Virus record (IMG/VR): IMGVR_UViG_3300042317_001089
Location: 1 to 45,676 of that record
From: a virus
Length of the DNA: 45,676 nucleotides
Reading direction: 5' to 3' (one strand)
Shown: positions 1 through 8,112 of the stretch, piece after piece
How the letters are laid out: every line of letters begins with the position of its first letter
Position numbering within the stretch: the stretch's first letter is position 1
Translations under genes and position numbers: made by a program
The notes under the pieces: model-generated
Database searches by the model: none
The model's input: only the letters and a program-made list of their open reading frames with translations
What the model was told of the DNA's origin: nothing

Positions 1-102
1 CGGACGATGTGCCGCTACATTCAGGCCAACTCGCGGATGGCGATGCTCGGGCTGGACTTGGAGCGGTGGGGCGACGAGGCCGCGCGGCGGCTGTCTGCCT
101 GA
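1..102 (+). CDS. C-terminal end of an unidentified protein (partial)
   Basis: An open frame runs from the first base to a TGA at 100-102 and gives 33 residues, ending in ERWGDEAARRLSA. It is basic and looks helical. The start lies outside the window. No family is recognisable from so little sequence. It is on the same strand as the packaging genes that follow, so it may be the last gene of the preceding operon or a small regulator next to the packaging start. Confidence 0.45.
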   Translation, partial: RTMCRYIQANSRMAMLGLDLERWGDEAARRLSA

Positions 103-234
103 ATGACGCTACAGCGGCGAGAGCGGGTCATGCCTGACCAATCATGGCCCTGCTCATTGATGGGCTGGCATTGCTGCAAGCCCGGCTGCCTGCGGCTCTA
201 GGCTGAAGAGACAGCCACTCAGGAAGAGCTAGCC

Positions 235-540
235 ATGCCGCTGCGGGTGCCACGCTACAAGGCTCCAAGGATCAAGGCTTTCAGCCTGGGCGAGCAGCGG
301 CCCAACGCTGCGGTCCGCGGCTATTGCGACCTCAAGCATCGAGCATGGCGAGAGGCTGTGCTCTTGGCTGATGGGTATATGTGTCGCGAGTGTGGTCGTG
401 TGTGTGGCCGCAAAGGCGAGGCTCATGCTGACCACAAGATCCCTGTGAAGGTCAGGCCGGACCTCCGCTATGAAGTATCAAATGGCCAATGCTTGTGCGC
501 GTCATGCCATCAGCGGAAGACGAACCGCGAGAGTCGATAG
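235..540 (+). CDS. HNH endonuclease, packaging-associated
   Basis: This 101-residue protein has the compact HNH layout of phage packaging regions. A CxxC (C50, C53) and a second CxxC (C88, C91) would hold one zinc ion. Between them lie the ADH segment with catalytic H67, the asparagine N83 and the CHQRK end. HNH proteins beside the terminase are known in HK97-like cos phages to help TerL cut at cos, so a role in genome cutting at packaging is likely but inferred. A purine-rich AGGAAGAG site at 221-228 sits at good distance from the ATG. About 130 bases upstream hold no other gene that I can see. Confidence 0.85.
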   Translation: MPLRVPRYKAPRIKAFSLGEQRPNAAVRGYCDLKHRAWREAVLLADGYMCRECGRVCGRKGEAHADHKIPVKVRPDLRYEVSNGQCLCASCHQRKTNRESR

Positions 541-713
541 GTTTGCGAGTGCGAGGCCGCTGCCCACACTTTGAGCAAACGCCACCCCCTATGCCGGTTT
601 TGAGGCAAAAAGGCTTGTACGAGAAAAACCAACTGCTCTGGGGTCAACGTGCGAGCGAAAGTAATGCCTTGGGGGTGGGTCTGGCGATTTGACACGTTGC
701 TGATTTTGGCGGC

Positions 714-1730
714 ATGGAAAGATCATGCCGAGACTGCAACGCCGCTTTGTACAAAAAGCCGGGGGCGAGGAACTGGCCGCAGCGGTGCGGCCGATGTGCT
801 GAACATCGCCGGTTGCAGTTGCAGTCCACTGCAAGCAAGGCAATACACACGCGAATAGCGGAGGCGAGATCCCGGGCCTGCTGCATAGATTGCGGAGCCA
901 AGCTGTCAGTCGATGTGCGGCGAGGGCCGGTCACCAAGCGGTGCACTAAATGCAGGAATGCTTCTAGGCTCCGATCCGCAACGAAGCGACGCGAGTCAGG
1001 TGCCGCGTACATACACAGCAAGGCGTGCCTAGTGTGCTGCCGCGATTTCAAGACGGCACGGCCGCAGCAAAAATACTGCTCCCACGAGTGCGCGCACCTC
1101 GCCGACAGGAGACGCTGCACCGTGAAGTGCTCACGAGTTGCGTGCGGCAAGGAATTTGAGGCTAAGTTCGGCAGATCGAAAGGGCGCCGGTTCTGTTCCT
1201 GGGAATGCTTTCAAGATGGTCGCGCGTCGGCGCAAAACGAATGCCACGGCTGTGGCCGGTTGTTCAAGCGGAAGACTTACAAGTTTGAGTGGCAGGGCAA
1301 AAACAAATACTGTTCCAGAGACTGCTACCTTGACCATCGCTGGGGGAAGAACCGACCCCGCAGACAGTCTCCGCTGTCGGCGGTCGAGAGGGCGTGCCGC
1401 AGCTCTTTGGCCACATCGCTACGAAAGCGATGTAAGCACTACGGCGTGCCTTTCGACCCGGCGTGCACGCGCGAGGCCGTCTGCGAGCGTGATGGCTGGG
1501 TCTGCCAGCAATGCGGCGTTAAATGCCATAAAGGAAGACATAGGTTCAACAAGCGAACACGCAAGTCGAGCAAGCGGAACGCCGAGCACGACCACATTGT
1601 TCCGCTGTCGTGGCGAGATCCGACAAAAGGCAACACGTTTGAGAACTCGCAATGTCTGTGCCGTAAATGCAACGGCCGAAAATACAATTTCGGCGGCGGC
1701 CAGATGAGGCTCAATCTGGTGGAGTGCTGA
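714..1730 (+). CDS. Large multi-zinc HNH endonuclease
   Basis: A 338-residue protein whose last ~80 residues are an HNH nuclease: CxxC at C264/C267, the HDH core at 292-294, N311, and CxxC at C316/C319. Ahead of it are about five small zinc-ribbon-like units made of paired cysteines (C5/C8 with C25/C28; C57/C60 with C77/C80; C105/C108 with C122/C126; around C144 with C161/C165; C177/C180 with C200/C204). Such arrays usually bind nucleic acid or protein. The gene separates the small HNH gene from TerS, which is typical of an inserted homing-type nuclease, though it ends only three bases before TerS. There is no clear Shine-Dalgarno; TTGACA at 690-695 may belong to its own promoter. It is either a mobile HNH or a second packaging nuclease. 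Confidence 0.8.
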   Translation: MERSCRDCNAALYKKPGARNWPQRCGRCAEHRRLQLQSTASKAIHTRIAEARSRACCIDCGAKLSVDVRRGPVTKRCTKCRNASRLRSATKRRESGAAYIHSKACLVCCRDFKTARPQQKYCSHECAHLADRRRCTVKCSRVACGKEFEAKFGRSKGRRFCSWECFQDGRASAQNECHGCGRLFKRKTYKFEWQGKNKYCSRDCYLDHRWGKNRPRRQSPLSAVERACRSSLATSLRKRCKHYGVPFDPACTREAVCERDGWVCQQCGVKCHKGRHRFNKRTRKSSKRNAEHDHIVPLSWRDPTKGNTFENSQCLCRKCNGRKYNFGGGQMRLNLVEC

Positions 1731-1733
1731 ATC

Positions 1734-2225
1734 ATGGGAAGACGCGGGCCTAGACCAACCCCGACGCAACTGAAGATTCTGCGGGGGAATCCAGGCAAGC
1801 AGCGGCTCAATGACGCCGAGCCCGCCCCGCCATCCAGCGGCATCGTCATGCCTCCGCACCTGGGGGAGGTCGCCGCCACTCGCTGGCGGGAACTACTCCC
1901 GATGCTCGAAGGCGTCCGCGTGATGACCCGGGCCGATGTCGAGGCGCTCGCCCGGTATTGCGACACGTGGGAGTGGTGGCTTGCAGTGCGCGAGAAACTG
2001 AAGAAGGAAGGCGATACCTACCCGATCCTCAACGACGGCGGCGAGGTGAAGTACATCGCCCAGCGGCCAGAGGTTTCGATCGCTCACAAACTGGCCCAGC
2101 AGTTGCGGCAACTGGAAGCGGATTTTGGCTTGTCGCCAGCCGCCCGGGCGTCGCTAAAGGTGGAGCCGGATGCCAAGCAAGAAAGCAAGCTCGCTTCGTT
2201 CCTTGCCAGAAAAAAGGCGACGTGA
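1734..2225 (+). CDS. terS: Terminase small subunit, P27 family
   Basis: A 163-residue protein opening with the P27-family signature: RRGPRPTPTQLKILRGNPGK followed by an EPAPP-type segment. The rest is helical with a basic tail. TerS recognises the packaging site on DNA and loads TerL. It begins three bases after the HNH stop and overlaps TerL by 56 bases, so the two subunits are probably made together. Length and motif fit the family well. Confidence 0.92.
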   Translation: MGRRGPRPTPTQLKILRGNPGKQRLNDAEPAPPSSGIVMPPHLGEVAATRWRELLPMLEGVRVMTRADVEALARYCDTWEWWLAVREKLKKEGDTYPILNDGGEVKYIAQRPEVSIAHKLAQQLRQLEADFGLSPAARASLKVEPDAKQESKLASFLARKKAT

Positions 2226-3792
2226 GGCCGTCAAGGGCTTCACGTACAACGACGAACAGCCGAAGCTCGTGCAGCAGTTCCTCGAAGCGGTCTGCTGCCA
2301 CACGAAGGACTCCCCGACTGCGCGTGCGGGCGATCCGATGCGCCTGCTCAAGTGGCACATCGAAGACGTGATCGAGCCGCTCTACGGGTGGCAAGGAACC
2401 GACAACAAGCGTCGCTATCGTTTGGCGTACATAGAGGTGCCCAAGAAGAATGCCAAAAGTACGCTGCTCTCCTGCCTTTCCGTCTGGCACCTTCTGATGG
2501 AGGGCCAGGGCGAGTTGGGTTGCATCGCCGCAAAGGACCGCAACCAAGCGGCGATCATCTTTGACGAAACGGCCGCGATGGTGAAGCGGTCGCCTGAACT
2601 GAAGTCGGTGCTCGAAGTCATCGACAGCCGCAAGACGATCTACTGCGCCGCCACCGACTCCAATCTGCGGGTGATCTCCCGCGACGCCGGTGCCGCCGAA
2701 GGCCCGTCGTACTCGTTTGTGTTTTGCGACGAGCTGCACGCGTGGCCCGACAGGCGTCTATTCGAGGCGCTGCGGTACTCCGGCCGATCCAGACCCGAAC
2801 CGCTGCTCTGCACGATCACCACGGCCGGAGACCGCCGCGACACGATTTGCTGGGAGCAGCACGAGTACGCGGAACAGGTCATCGCCGACCCGAACTACGA
2901 CCCCCGGTTCTACGGCAAGATTTTTGCGGCGAAGGCCGACGGGACCGACGACTACTTTGCCCCGGCCGTGTGGCGGCGCTGCAATCCCGGCATGGGTATC
3001 ACCATGACCGAGGAGTCATTCGCCGCGGATGCCCAGGAGGCCAGGAACAAGAGTACGAAACTCAACGGGTGGCTGCGTTACTCCCTTGGTGTCTGGGTCG
3101 AGAGTTCGCAGCGGTGGATCGACCCGGAGAAGTGGGCCGCGTGTTCTGGCGAGCCGGTCGAGCCGCTGGCCGGGCGGAAGTGCATCATCGGCATGGACTT
3201 GTCGAAGAGCACCGACTTGTCGGCGTGCGTGGCGTTGTTCCCCAACGAAGACGGCACGTTTGACATTGACCCGATGTTTTGGGCTCCCCGCGATTTGATC
3301 ATGGAGCGGGAGCGGACGGATCGGCAGCCGTTCCAGCACTGGGTCAATCAAGGCTGGATCAAGGCGACGGACGGCAACGTCATCGACCACGCCTCAATCC
3401 GCGAATACGTCCTCGAATACTCAAAGAAGCACCAAGTGCAAAAGGTGCTGATGGACATCAGCGGAGCCGTCCAGTTGTCGGTGGAACTGCAAGGGGCCGG
3501 GCTGGACGTGGAATCATACGGGCAAGGGTTTCGGCACATGAGCAGTCCCACGAAGCTGCTTGAGTCGCTGACGCTCCAACAGAGGATCCGCCACGGCGGC
3601 AACCCGGTGCTCTCGTGGATGGCCGGTTGCGTCACGGTGGAGACAAATGCGTTCGAGGACGTTCGCCCCGTGAAGAAAAAGAGCACCGGCCGCATCGACG
3701 GCATCGTGGCCTTGATATTCGCTCTGGGCTATTGGGAAGCAAACAGCATCACGAACGCGGCCGGTAACGGCCCAGAAATCTTCTTCATATGA
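2170..3792 (+). CDS. terL: Terminase large subunit (packaging ATPase and nuclease)
   Basis: A 540-residue HK97/P27-type large terminase. The ATPase half has a deviant Walker A (VPKKNAKST, residues 90-98) and a Walker B ending in the acidic pair D187-E188 (FVFCDELHAW). The nuclease half shows the three RNase H-like acidic positions D343 (IGMDLSKST), D429 (LMDIS) and D510 (RIDG). It pumps DNA into the prohead and cuts it. GGAG at 2162-2165 precedes the ATG, which lies inside terS. The stop overlaps the portal start as ATGA, so portal translation is coupled. Confidence 0.95.
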   Translation: MPSKKASSLRSLPEKRRREAVKGFTYNDEQPKLVQQFLEAVCCHTKDSPTARAGDPMRLLKWHIEDVIEPLYGWQGTDNKRRYRLAYIEVPKKNAKSTLLSCLSVWHLLMEGQGELGCIAAKDRNQAAIIFDETAAMVKRSPELKSVLEVIDSRKTIYCAATDSNLRVISRDAGAAEGPSYSFVFCDELHAWPDRRLFEALRYSGRSRPEPLLCTITTAGDRRDTICWEQHEYAEQVIADPNYDPRFYGKIFAAKADGTDDYFAPAVWRRCNPGMGITMTEESFAADAQEARNKSTKLNGWLRYSLGVWVESSQRWIDPEKWAACSGEPVEPLAGRKCIIGMDLSKSTDLSACVALFPNEDGTFDIDPMFWAPRDLIMERERTDRQPFQHWVNQGWIKATDGNVIDHASIREYVLEYSKKHQVQKVLMDISGAVQLSVELQGAGLDVESYGQGFRHMSSPTKLLESLTLQQRIRHGGNPVLSWMAGCVTVETNAFEDVRPVKKKSTGRIDGIVALIFALGYWEANSITNAAGNGPEIFFI

Positions 3793-5642
3793 TCGCCAAG
3801 AACAAAGAACACCGCATCCTCTGGCTCCCCGGCGAGGCCCGCATGTGGGATGAGGACGGCGACTCGCGGAGTTCGTCGGGCGTCCGCATCGACTCGAACA
3901 ATGCCCACCAAGTCGCCGCCGTTTTCGCGTGCCTGCGGGTGATCGCGGAGACTGTGGCGAGCCTGCCGCTGCACGTCTTGGAGCGGACGCCTGGGGGTGG
4001 CAAGCGGGTCGCCCGCGAACTGCCGCTCTATCGCCAACTTCACGCCCAGCCGAACGGGTGGCAGACGAGCTTCGAGTGGCGGGAGCAGGCCGTCTTTCAC
4101 GTCGGCCTCTGGGGCAACGCGTTTTCGGAATTGAAAGCCGGGCAGATCGTGCCGCTGCATCCCAGCCGGATGAAGGTCGAGCGGATCGAAAACGGCAAGA
4201 TTCGCTACAAGTTCCGCGAAGACAAGGGCACGGAGACGGTCTACTCGAACGAGCAGATCCTCCAGATTCGCGGCCCCTCCGACGACGGCATCAACGGGAT
4301 GTCGATTGTGGAGGAGTGCAAGGACGCCATCGCACTAGCCCGGGCTTGCGAGTTGCACGGGGCTCGATTTTTCGCAGCCGGTGCCCGCCCCGGGTTTGTA
4401 CTCTTGACGGACGGCAACTTGAACGCGGAGGCCCGCGAGGCGCTGCGGTCGCAGTGGGACCGGCGTCATGGCGGCGTGGGAAATTCCCACAACACGGCCG
4501 TGCTCACGGGCGGGCTCAAGCCCTACGAGATCCCGCAGTCGAGCAATTCGGATGCGCAGTTTTTGGAGCTGCGGCGTTACCAGTTGGACGAGATCGCCCG
4601 ACTCTTCCGGGTGCCCGGTCATCTACTCGGGTCTGGTGCTGGCAGTGCCCAGGCCGACATTGAGTTCGTGCAGCACACGATCCTCCCGTGGCTGCGTCGA
4701 TTTGAGTCGGCGTTCATGCGCGACCTCATCGAAGACGACGATCGGTATCTGATCGAGTTCGACGTGCGCGGGCTCCTCCGCGGCGACTCTTCGAGCCGGT
4801 CGGCCTACTACCGGGCAATGTGGGACATCGGCGTCTTGAACACCGACGACATCCGCGAACTGGAAAACATGGACCCGGTCGAAGGCGGCGATGTTCGCTA
4901 TCGGCCGCTCAACATGGGCACGCTTGGCGAGAAGCCCACCGAAGGCGACGTGCTGGCCCAGCAGCAGCCGGGCAGCGGCATCGACGGGCAGGCGGTCGAG
5001 GGCGGGCTGGCCGCTGCGGCTGGCGAGCCGGTGGTGCCCGCGACGCCGGGCGAGTCTGCGGAGACGAGCCTGACGACGGCGGAGGTCTCGTCGCTCCTGA
5101 CCGTGGTCAAGCAAATCACCGACGGGATGCTGTCGGTGGATGCCGCCAGGGCGATCATCGCTGCAGCGTTCCCTGTGCTGTCTGCGGCCCGTGTCGAGAC
5201 GATCCTGCAAGGCGTCGCGGTCAAGCAGGAAGAGCCGCCACAGGCTCCCGCAGCCCCGGCGGCAGCGCCCCCTGCGGCCCGCTCGCAATCGGTCGAGTCT
5301 CGTGCCCTCACGATCAGCATAGACTTCGACCGCACGTTTGCGGCAGACCCGACCATGTGGGGCGAGTTCGCCCGCAAGGCGGTGTCCGAAGGCAACACGG
5401 TCGTGATGATCTCCCGCCGCCCCGAGGAGGACCGCCAGACCGTGACGGACGCGCTGGGCGACTACGCGGAGGCGTTCTCTCAGGTATTGCTGGTGGGTGG
5501 CGACACGCTCAAGGCCGACGCGGCCCAGGCGGCTGGCATCGACGTAGACGTGTGGGTGGATGACAGCCCGCAGACGATCACGCCCGCGGAGCCGTGCGAC
5601 GAGTGCGAGGACAAGCCGAAGTCGCGGAGCCGCCGTAAGTGA
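3789..5642 (+). CDS. Portal protein fused to a C-terminal HAD-like domain
   Basis: Residues 1 to about 390 are an HK97-family portal (landmarks: AAVFACLRVIAETVASLPL near the N terminus, RLFRVPGHLLG, and YRAMWDIGVLNTDDIRELE). The portal forms the dodecameric DNA gate of the head. A low-complexity Ala/Pro-rich linker follows (about 395-505). The last ~105 residues carry all four HAD-superfamily motifs in order: DxDxT at D512/D514 (IDFDRTF), Ser542 after a hydrophobic strand (VVMIS), Lys575, and the acidic pair D591-D592 (VWVDDSP). The domain therefore looks catalytically complete, as a phosphatase or related phosphotransferase. Family portals are usually 380-500 residues, so this tail is an addition. 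It would sit on the head interior or at the vertex; its substrate is unknown. Confidence 0.9.
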   Translation: MIAKNKEHRILWLPGEARMWDEDGDSRSSSGVRIDSNNAHQVAAVFACLRVIAETVASLPLHVLERTPGGGKRVARELPLYRQLHAQPNGWQTSFEWREQAVFHVGLWGNAFSELKAGQIVPLHPSRMKVERIENGKIRYKFREDKGTETVYSNEQILQIRGPSDDGINGMSIVEECKDAIALARACELHGARFFAAGARPGFVLLTDGNLNAEAREALRSQWDRRHGGVGNSHNTAVLTGGLKPYEIPQSSNSDAQFLELRRYQLDEIARLFRVPGHLLGSGAGSAQADIEFVQHTILPWLRRFESAFMRDLIEDDDRYLIEFDVRGLLRGDSSSRSAYYRAMWDIGVLNTDDIRELENMDPVEGGDVRYRPLNMGTLGEKPTEGDVLAQQQPGSGIDGQAVEGGLAAAAGEPVVPATPGESAETSLTTAEVSSLLTVVKQITDGMLSVDAARAIIAAAFPVLSAARVETILQGVAVKQEEPPQAPAAPAAAPPAARSQSVESRALTISIDFDRTFAADPTMWGEFARKAVSEGNTVVMISRRPEEDRQTVTDALGDYAEAFSQVLLVGGDTLKADAAQAAGIDVDVWVDDSPQTITPAEPCDECEDKPKSRSRRK

Positions 5643-6763
5643 TCGCCGTCTTTCGCCCAACGCGACAGGGAGACGCCGACGCCGTGCTGCGGTGCGTCCG
5701 CATTCTGCGGGCTGTGCAGGCGGTGATTGAGCGGCGCGGCTTTTGCCCGACGGGTGAAGGCGGCGGGATCGACAATTCCTGTGCGACGAATAAGGGCGGT
5801 GGCGGCGGCGATGACGATTCCTCTCGACCGCCGCACGGGACATCGGCCGACGATGCCGCCAGCAGCACGACGATCAAGAGCGAGGCTGGCGACATCGTGC
5901 AGACTGACCGCTCCGACGTGAACGGCGAGGAATACCTCGATGAGATTGAACGCGACGGCGAAGACCGCGGCCTTGTCGTGGAGTTTGACCAAGCCCAGGA
6001 GATGCAGGAAAGCGCCGACTTAGACGTGGAAGACAGCAACACGGTGGCGGCATACGCTGGGGCGGCATACGAATACTTCACAGGCCAAGATGTAAACAAC
6101 AGCAACGCCGACGAGGTTATCGACTCTTACGGCTTTGACCACGGATCTTTCGACAGCGAAACGGCATCCTTAATGGTTGATGACAGGATGTTCGAGGCAG
6201 AGCGCGAGTGGGAGGAACTGGATAAGACTGAGTGGAATCAAGATTGGGATTCCCTGTCAGAAGACGAGCAGGAAGAGTCAAAGGATGAGTGGATGAACGA
6301 CAAGCGCATGGAGGTCGAGGGAGAGGTGGAAAAGCTTCGCGACGAGGCGCGGTCGGCCGCTGTAGAGTCCATGCGCCGGGAGCTAGAAAGCGGTACGGCA
6401 GCCTCAACTCTTGCCTGCTGCATGCAACTGTACCGCGGAATCCGTGTGCCGGAGGTGACGCTAAATCAGATGTTGCAGGACGGCTACGTTGTGCATGAAG
6501 GCTGCAACAGTTGGACAACGTCTAGGGGCACCGCCAAGAACTTCAGCGGAGGATCGTCGTCTAGCAGTGGCGTAGACAGGCCCAGCATCGTGCTTGTCGC
6601 GCGAAAACCTCGCGTCGGCCTTGTCAACACAAACGATTCGCTTGACGAGAAGGAAGTCATTCGACCGCCGTCGCGAATGCGAATCCAGCGGGTCGTCAAG
6701 ACAAAAACGAAAATCTTTCTGTATGTCGATGAAGACGAGGACTATAAGGCGGAAGCAAACTAA
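5639..6763 (+). CDS. ADP-ribosyltransferase-like protein (R-S-E type), head-associated
   Basis: A 374-residue acidic protein starting at a GTG that overlaps the portal stop (GTGA). The C-terminal ~115 residues match the R-S-E class of mono-ADP-ribosyltransferases: R266 in LYRG, the S-T-S-like strand S291-W-T-T-S295, and the ExE turn E337-K-E339 followed by VIRPPSRMRIQRV, as in C3/VIP2-like exoenzymes. These enzymes move ADP-ribose from NAD+ to a target protein. The middle is very acidic and helical. The N terminus has a Cys-rich linker (FCPTGEGGG then IDNSC and NKGGG) that resembles one in the next gene. Its place between portal and protease suggests it rides in the capsid and enters the cell with DNA, like T4 Alt; this is inference. 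Target unknown. Confidence 0.78.
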   Translation: MIAVFRPTRQGDADAVLRCVRILRAVQAVIERRGFCPTGEGGGIDNSCATNKGGGGGDDDSSRPPHGTSADDAASSTTIKSEAGDIVQTDRSDVNGEEYLDEIERDGEDRGLVVEFDQAQEMQESADLDVEDSNTVAAYAGAAYEYFTGQDVNNSNADEVIDSYGFDHGSFDSETASLMVDDRMFEAEREWEELDKTEWNQDWDSLSEDEQEESKDEWMNDKRMEVEGEVEKLRDEARSAAVESMRRELESGTAASTLACCMQLYRGIRVPEVTLNQMLQDGYVVHEGCNSWTTSRGTAKNFSGGSSSSSGVDRPSIVLVARKPRVGLVNTNDSLDEKEVIRPPSRMRIQRVVKTKTKIFLYVDEDEDYKAEAN

Positions 6764-8112
6764 TGGCTTTGGAGAAGTTTGTATCCACTGAGAAGTCGCT
6801 GGGCTCGCCGTCGTGGCAGAAGCCCCAGCACATTCTTGACGCGATCAAGAAGGTCAAATCTAGGTCCGTAGACGCCCGCGCATGGTGCAAAGGTGCATCG
6901 CCGCCGGATAACTCATGCCCTCCATCGAACAAGGGCAAGGGCAAGTCTGGCGATAAGGGCGGCGGCGTCAAAAAGGGTGCGAAGCCAGCGAAGAAAACGG
7001 GCGACAAGCCACGCAAGGGCGGTCGCAAAAAGGGCTTTGATCCGGCAAAGTCTTCTGCCGCGATCGTGAAGAAACTCGCCGCCGTAGACGCGAAGGTCTC
7101 AAAGAAGATCGATGCGGCTACGAAGAAAGAGGAAAAGGCGAAGGCTGCTACCGCCAAGGCATTCGACAAAATACGTTCATTCGATACGGCGTGGGTTGCC
7201 GCTAGAGATGCGCTTGATAAAGATCCAGGCAGCGCGTCAAAGAAGCGAGCACTTGATCGGATAGACAAGCAGATGCAGGCTGCGGCGCAGGCACACGCAA
7301 AAAACAAAGATGCGTATCAATCCGCAAGGCAGCAGCGAGAACTTGCCGTACAAGATCGAGCCAAGGCAGGCCGCGAAGTGTTGCGTCAAGAAATCTCTCG
7401 GGAGATTCTGGAGATTGCAGGCACGGACGGCCTCGCGACCATCTACGAATCATCCAAGGCGACAATCCAGAAGACTCACGCCGACAGGCTCAAGAAGGTC
7501 AGAGACCCGGAGGCCAGGGCTAGAGTGGCAGACGCCTACGCTTTCATGCTTGAGCACACCAATCCGGCTATTCATGCTGGGGCGTTGCAGCCAAATCTCT
7601 CAATGCGCGGCAATGTGCGGGCCTATGCGAGACGCGGCGGCTTTGACAGAGAGACGTTTGAGCCTACCGGCGTTCCCGAGGTCGTTGTCTCCTCTCGCGA
7701 ATCGCCAAGCGTGATCGCCCACGAGATCGGGCATTGCGTTGAGTACAACCCGGAAGCTACCCGGCTGGCTCAAGAGTTCAGGACGCGACGCACCGCCGGG
7801 TCGCAGGAGGTTTCGTTTCGCAGCAAGTTTGGCCGCGGCTACAAGAGCGACGAGCGCGGTGCACCGGACGATTTCAAGAAGGCGCACCTTGCTGCCGGGT
7901 ATGACGACAAGGAAGCAGAGCACCGGGCTCACTACACCGGAAAGCGATACACAAGCGGCAGCACCGAAGTGATTTCGATGGGCGTGGAGTTGCTCAAGAA
8001 AGATCCGGCGGCGTTTGCGAAATCCGACCCTGAATGGTTTGCCTTCACTACTGGCATAATGACGGGACGGTTATTGAACGAGTCGAGACAAAAGAAAAAG
8101 GCCCGAGCGTGA
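6763..8112 (+). CDS. Zincin-like metallopeptidase protein, head-associated
   Basis: A 449-residue protein coupled to the previous gene by TAATG. The N-terminal ~125 residues are strongly basic (Lys/Gly/Ala repeats) and carry a WCKGASPPDNSC...NKG linker like that of the gene before. The middle (about 130-260) is helical and coiled-coil-like. A metallopeptidase core follows: H320-E321-I-G-H324-C-V-E327, the HExxHxxE zinc signature, after a strand reading EVVVSSRESPSVIAHE. Similar zincin domains occur in head-associated MuF-type phage proteins. It may trim a virion protein or act as an injected effector in the host. The lysine-rich N terminus could bind packaged DNA. Catalytic residues look intact; substrate unknown. 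Confidence 0.75.
   Translation: MALEKFVSTEKSLGSPSWQKPQHILDAIKKVKSRSVDARAWCKGASPPDNSCPPSNKGKGKSGDKGGGVKKGAKPAKKTGDKPRKGGRKKGFDPAKSSAAIVKKLAAVDAKVSKKIDAATKKEEKAKAATAKAFDKIRSFDTAWVAARDALDKDPGSASKKRALDRIDKQMQAAAQAHAKNKDAYQSARQQRELAVQDRAKAGREVLRQEISREILEIAGTDGLATIYESSKATIQKTHADRLKKVRDPEARARVADAYAFMLEHTNPAIHAGALQPNLSMRGNVRAYARRGGFDRETFEPTGVPEVVVSSRESPSVIAHEIGHCVEYNPEATRLAQEFRTRRTAGSQEVSFRSKFGRGYKSDERGAPDDFKKAHLAAGYDDKEAEHRAHYTGKRYTSGSTEVISMGVELLKKDPAAFAKSDPEWFAFTTGIMTGRLLNESRQKKKARA

Noticed and set aside
690-713. TTGACA as a sure promoter before the large HNH gene
   Set aside because: No suitable -10 hexamer 16-18 bases on before the gene start, so I mention it only as a possibility.
8034-8108. 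Upstream extension of the 88-residue protein from ATG 8034
   Set aside because: It would lie fully inside the zincin gene and lacks a ribosome site, whereas GTG 8109 gives the usual GTGA overlap.
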